DNA of 26,418 nt, taken from the NCBI RefSeq assembly GCF_000003815.2, contig NC_049981.1:33422831-33449248 (forward strand), in the 5' to 3' direction. Position 1 is the first letter of the stretch. Every line of letters starts with the position of its first letter. Made by a program: the position numbers and the translations under genes. Origin of the DNA: Branchiostoma floridae (lineage: Eukaryota; Chordata; Leptocardii; Amphioxiformes; Branchiostomatidae). The notes below the pieces were generated by a model. It did no database searches, had not been told where the DNA came from, and saw only the letters and a program-made list of their open reading frames with translations. Positions 25,013-26,418 of the stretch are shown in pieces.

Positions 25013-25338
25013 TACACACGAAGTCAAATGCCAGATAGAACCCCTGAAAATGCAGGAAATGGCGTTTCAAAGGGTCCAGATTTCAAAATTTCTCCGAGCC
25101 TCCCGGCCTTCGGCTCTGAACATGGTAAAATATGTTGCGGAAGCGTCGCCCTCACTTATTTATCACTCATGCAGATTTCAGTGTCAAACATTGCTTAGTT
25201 TCGGACAAAAAGTTCTCCTAGAATGCAGAAAATGAGGTTTCTCCGGACTTCCATTGCGACGGCGACGGAGCCACATTGTCCTCGTCTGTCCGAAAGCAAT
25301 AAAAAAAAACATCTTGAGTTTGCTCGGGTTGGCATGGT

Positions 25339-25712
25339 ATATATAAAACACAACACGGGTATTCAGTCCGTATTGCCCTCGGCCCCAGCCCTCTGCGGAG
25401 GGAAGGATCGCCCTCCAGCCGTCGGGCGATCCTACCCGCGGTCGGGTCGTACCTCGGGCGATCCTTCCCGCGGTCGGGTTCTACCTCGGGCGATCCTTCC
25501 CTCGGTCGGGCCGTACCTCGGGCGATCCTTCCCGCGGTCGGGCCGTACCTCGGGCGATCCTTCCCGCGGTCGGGTCGTACCTCGGGCGATCCTTCCCGCG
25601 GTCGGGTCGTACCTCGGGCGATCCTTCCCGCGGTCGGGCCGTACCTCGGGTGATCCTTCCCGCGGTCGGGTCGTACCTCGGGCGATACGGAATACCCGTG
25701 GTGTACTCTGGC
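25339..25712. mobile_element. Element J: inverted-repeat element with an internal 32-bp satellite
   Basis: The left end CACAACACGGGTATTCAGTC leads to CCGTATTGCCC. The right end GGGCGATACGGAATACCCGT is the matching inverse with a few differences. The centre is a GC-rich tandem array (25423-25690). Same family as element H, which has no array. Confidence 0.75.
25423..25690 (+). repeat. 32-bp GC-rich satellite, eight units
   Basis: Unit CGGGCGATCCTTCCCGCGGT followed by CGGGTCGTACCT, with starts 32 bp apart from 25423 to 25679. Variants are few (TCG or CCG before TACCT; TTCTACCT once). The open frame across it (Arg/Ser/Gly-rich) cycles through three frames and is not a gene. Confidence 0.95.
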
Positions 25713-26143
25713 CTTCTTTGCTCAGGTGATGATCTAATGAGACAATTAACGCAATTATGATTCTATCTATATAATCAATAAAAACATAATAATAACTAGA
25801 AAGACCGGTATTTTCTTATGAGCAACTTCAGCAATTTTCACTCCACCCTCCTCCTTATGCAAAAAAAAAGGAAAATGGACTGTTTGTTCCAAAATCTAAA
25901 ATGAAAAAAAAAATCACCAATCAGTAATCAGGGCGTCTTTCTCTTCGTATTTCGCGCCATGGAGTCGAGGCGTGTCAAAGTTCGTTGTACTTGACTTTGG
26001 CCCTTAACCAATAAGCAGGCGATAACGCCTTTATAGCAAGCCGTCGCTCTGACGCACAGGCAATCGTTCGTATTGGTGACTTTTCGTCAGAACGTTACGA
26101 CTCTTAAGAAGCCAAAATTGCAATTCAGTATAGATTGTTAGCA
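25713..26143 (+). other. Upstream region of the FMO-like gene
   Basis: AT-rich sequence with short A runs. TTTATAG at 26031-26037 is the only TATA-like word near the ATG. No gene or clear repeat is seen. Confidence 0.35.
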
Positions 26144-26418
26144 ATGGCAAAAAAAGTAGCAGTGATCGGGTCTGGTGCGAGCGGGCTGGCCGGCATCAAG
26201 TGCTGTCTGGACGAGGGGCTGCAGCCCGTCTGCTTCGAGAAGGGAACCGACATCGGCGGACCCTAGAACTTCAAGGAAGAAGCCCTGCCCGGATTTGCCA
26301 GCATCTGCCGTTCCACGGTCATCAACACCAGTAAGGAGATGATGTGTTACAGCGACTTCCCCGTCTCCAAGGAGTATCCCAACTTCATGCACCATTCATG
26401 GTCAAAAAGTATTCAAGA
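26144..26418 (+). pseudogene. FMO: Flavin-containing monooxygenase (FMO)-like, 5' part, disrupted
   Basis: FMOs use FAD and NADPH to oxygenate nitrogen- and sulfur-containing compounds. From ATG 26144 the frame reads [20 protein letters not shown], with the FAD-binding GxGxxG motif at residues 9-14 (GSGASG). It continues [10 protein letters not shown] (residues 30-39), as in FMO proteins. Where the family has Trp after GGL, codon 41 (26264-26266) is TAG. The homologous frame continues (STVINTSKEMMCYSDFP, KEYPNFMH). Near 26390-26398 it shifts by one base: MVKKY, expected by homology, is in another frame. Two disruptions suggest a decaying copy. Sequencing error is an alternative, and the rest lies outside the window. 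No intron is visible in 275 bp. Confidence 0.72.

Noticed and set aside
25223-25729. 168-residue Arg/Ser/Gly-rich frame
   Set aside because: It runs through eight 32-bp units. Since 32 is not a multiple of three, the frame only stays open by chance of composition.
26138-26395. 85-residue minus-strand frame opposite the FMO sequence
   Set aside because: It is a shadow of the plus-strand frame, which has the FAD-binding motif and family residues.

Overview
The window is animal nuclear DNA: spliced genes with GT..AG introns, conserved metazoan proteins, heavy microsatellite and minisatellite content, many foldback/MITE-type DNA transposon relics, and two assembly gaps (10737-11391 and 16075-16847). 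The protein divergence, the repeat style and, above all, introns whose 5' ends are tandem copies of the preceding exon/intron boundary suggest a lancelet (Branchiostoma). This assignment is an inference from sequence features and was not tested by a database search.

Layout: (1) 18-5250, plus strand: the last seven coding exons of a SEC24A/B-type COPII cargo adaptor, followed by a long 3' region to about 6.66 kb. (2) 7925-10566, minus strand: a five-exon gene, rebuilt here from splice-phase matching, for a 254-residue protein of unrecognised family with an N-terminal Cys-Cys-Cys cluster, a basic patch and helical/coiled-coil segments. It converges on SEC24. (3) 10567-15761: upstream sequence of gene 2, an assembly gap, an E-box/DR1-rich stretch, then a dense cluster of inverted-repeat transposon relics and minisatellites. 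(4) 15762-23612, minus strand: a UBE2D-class ubiquitin-conjugating enzyme. Five of its exons are visible; residues 67-101, with the catalytic cysteine, fall in the second gap. The ATG exon lies about 5.1 kb upstream of exon 2. (5) 23613-26143: UBE2D promoter side, nested foldback elements, a CGTTA-rich array and a GC-rich 32-bp satellite inside a transposon relic. (6) 26144-26418, plus strand: the start of a flavin-containing monooxygenase (FMO)-like sequence with a nonsense codon and a frameshift.

The genes do not form a functional unit; they are ordinary eukaryotic neighbours (vesicle coat, unknown, ubiquitin pathway, monooxygenase). The notable biology is in the non-coding DNA. Four introns in two genes (SEC24 introns 1, 2 and 3; UBE2D intron 4) carry tandem repeats whose unit contains the end of the upstream exon plus its 5' splice site, giving more than two dozen decoy donors. 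Separately, at least five palindromic elements share a TA... terminus and 9-bp target-site duplications, which points to one transposase class mobilising elements with unrelated interiors.
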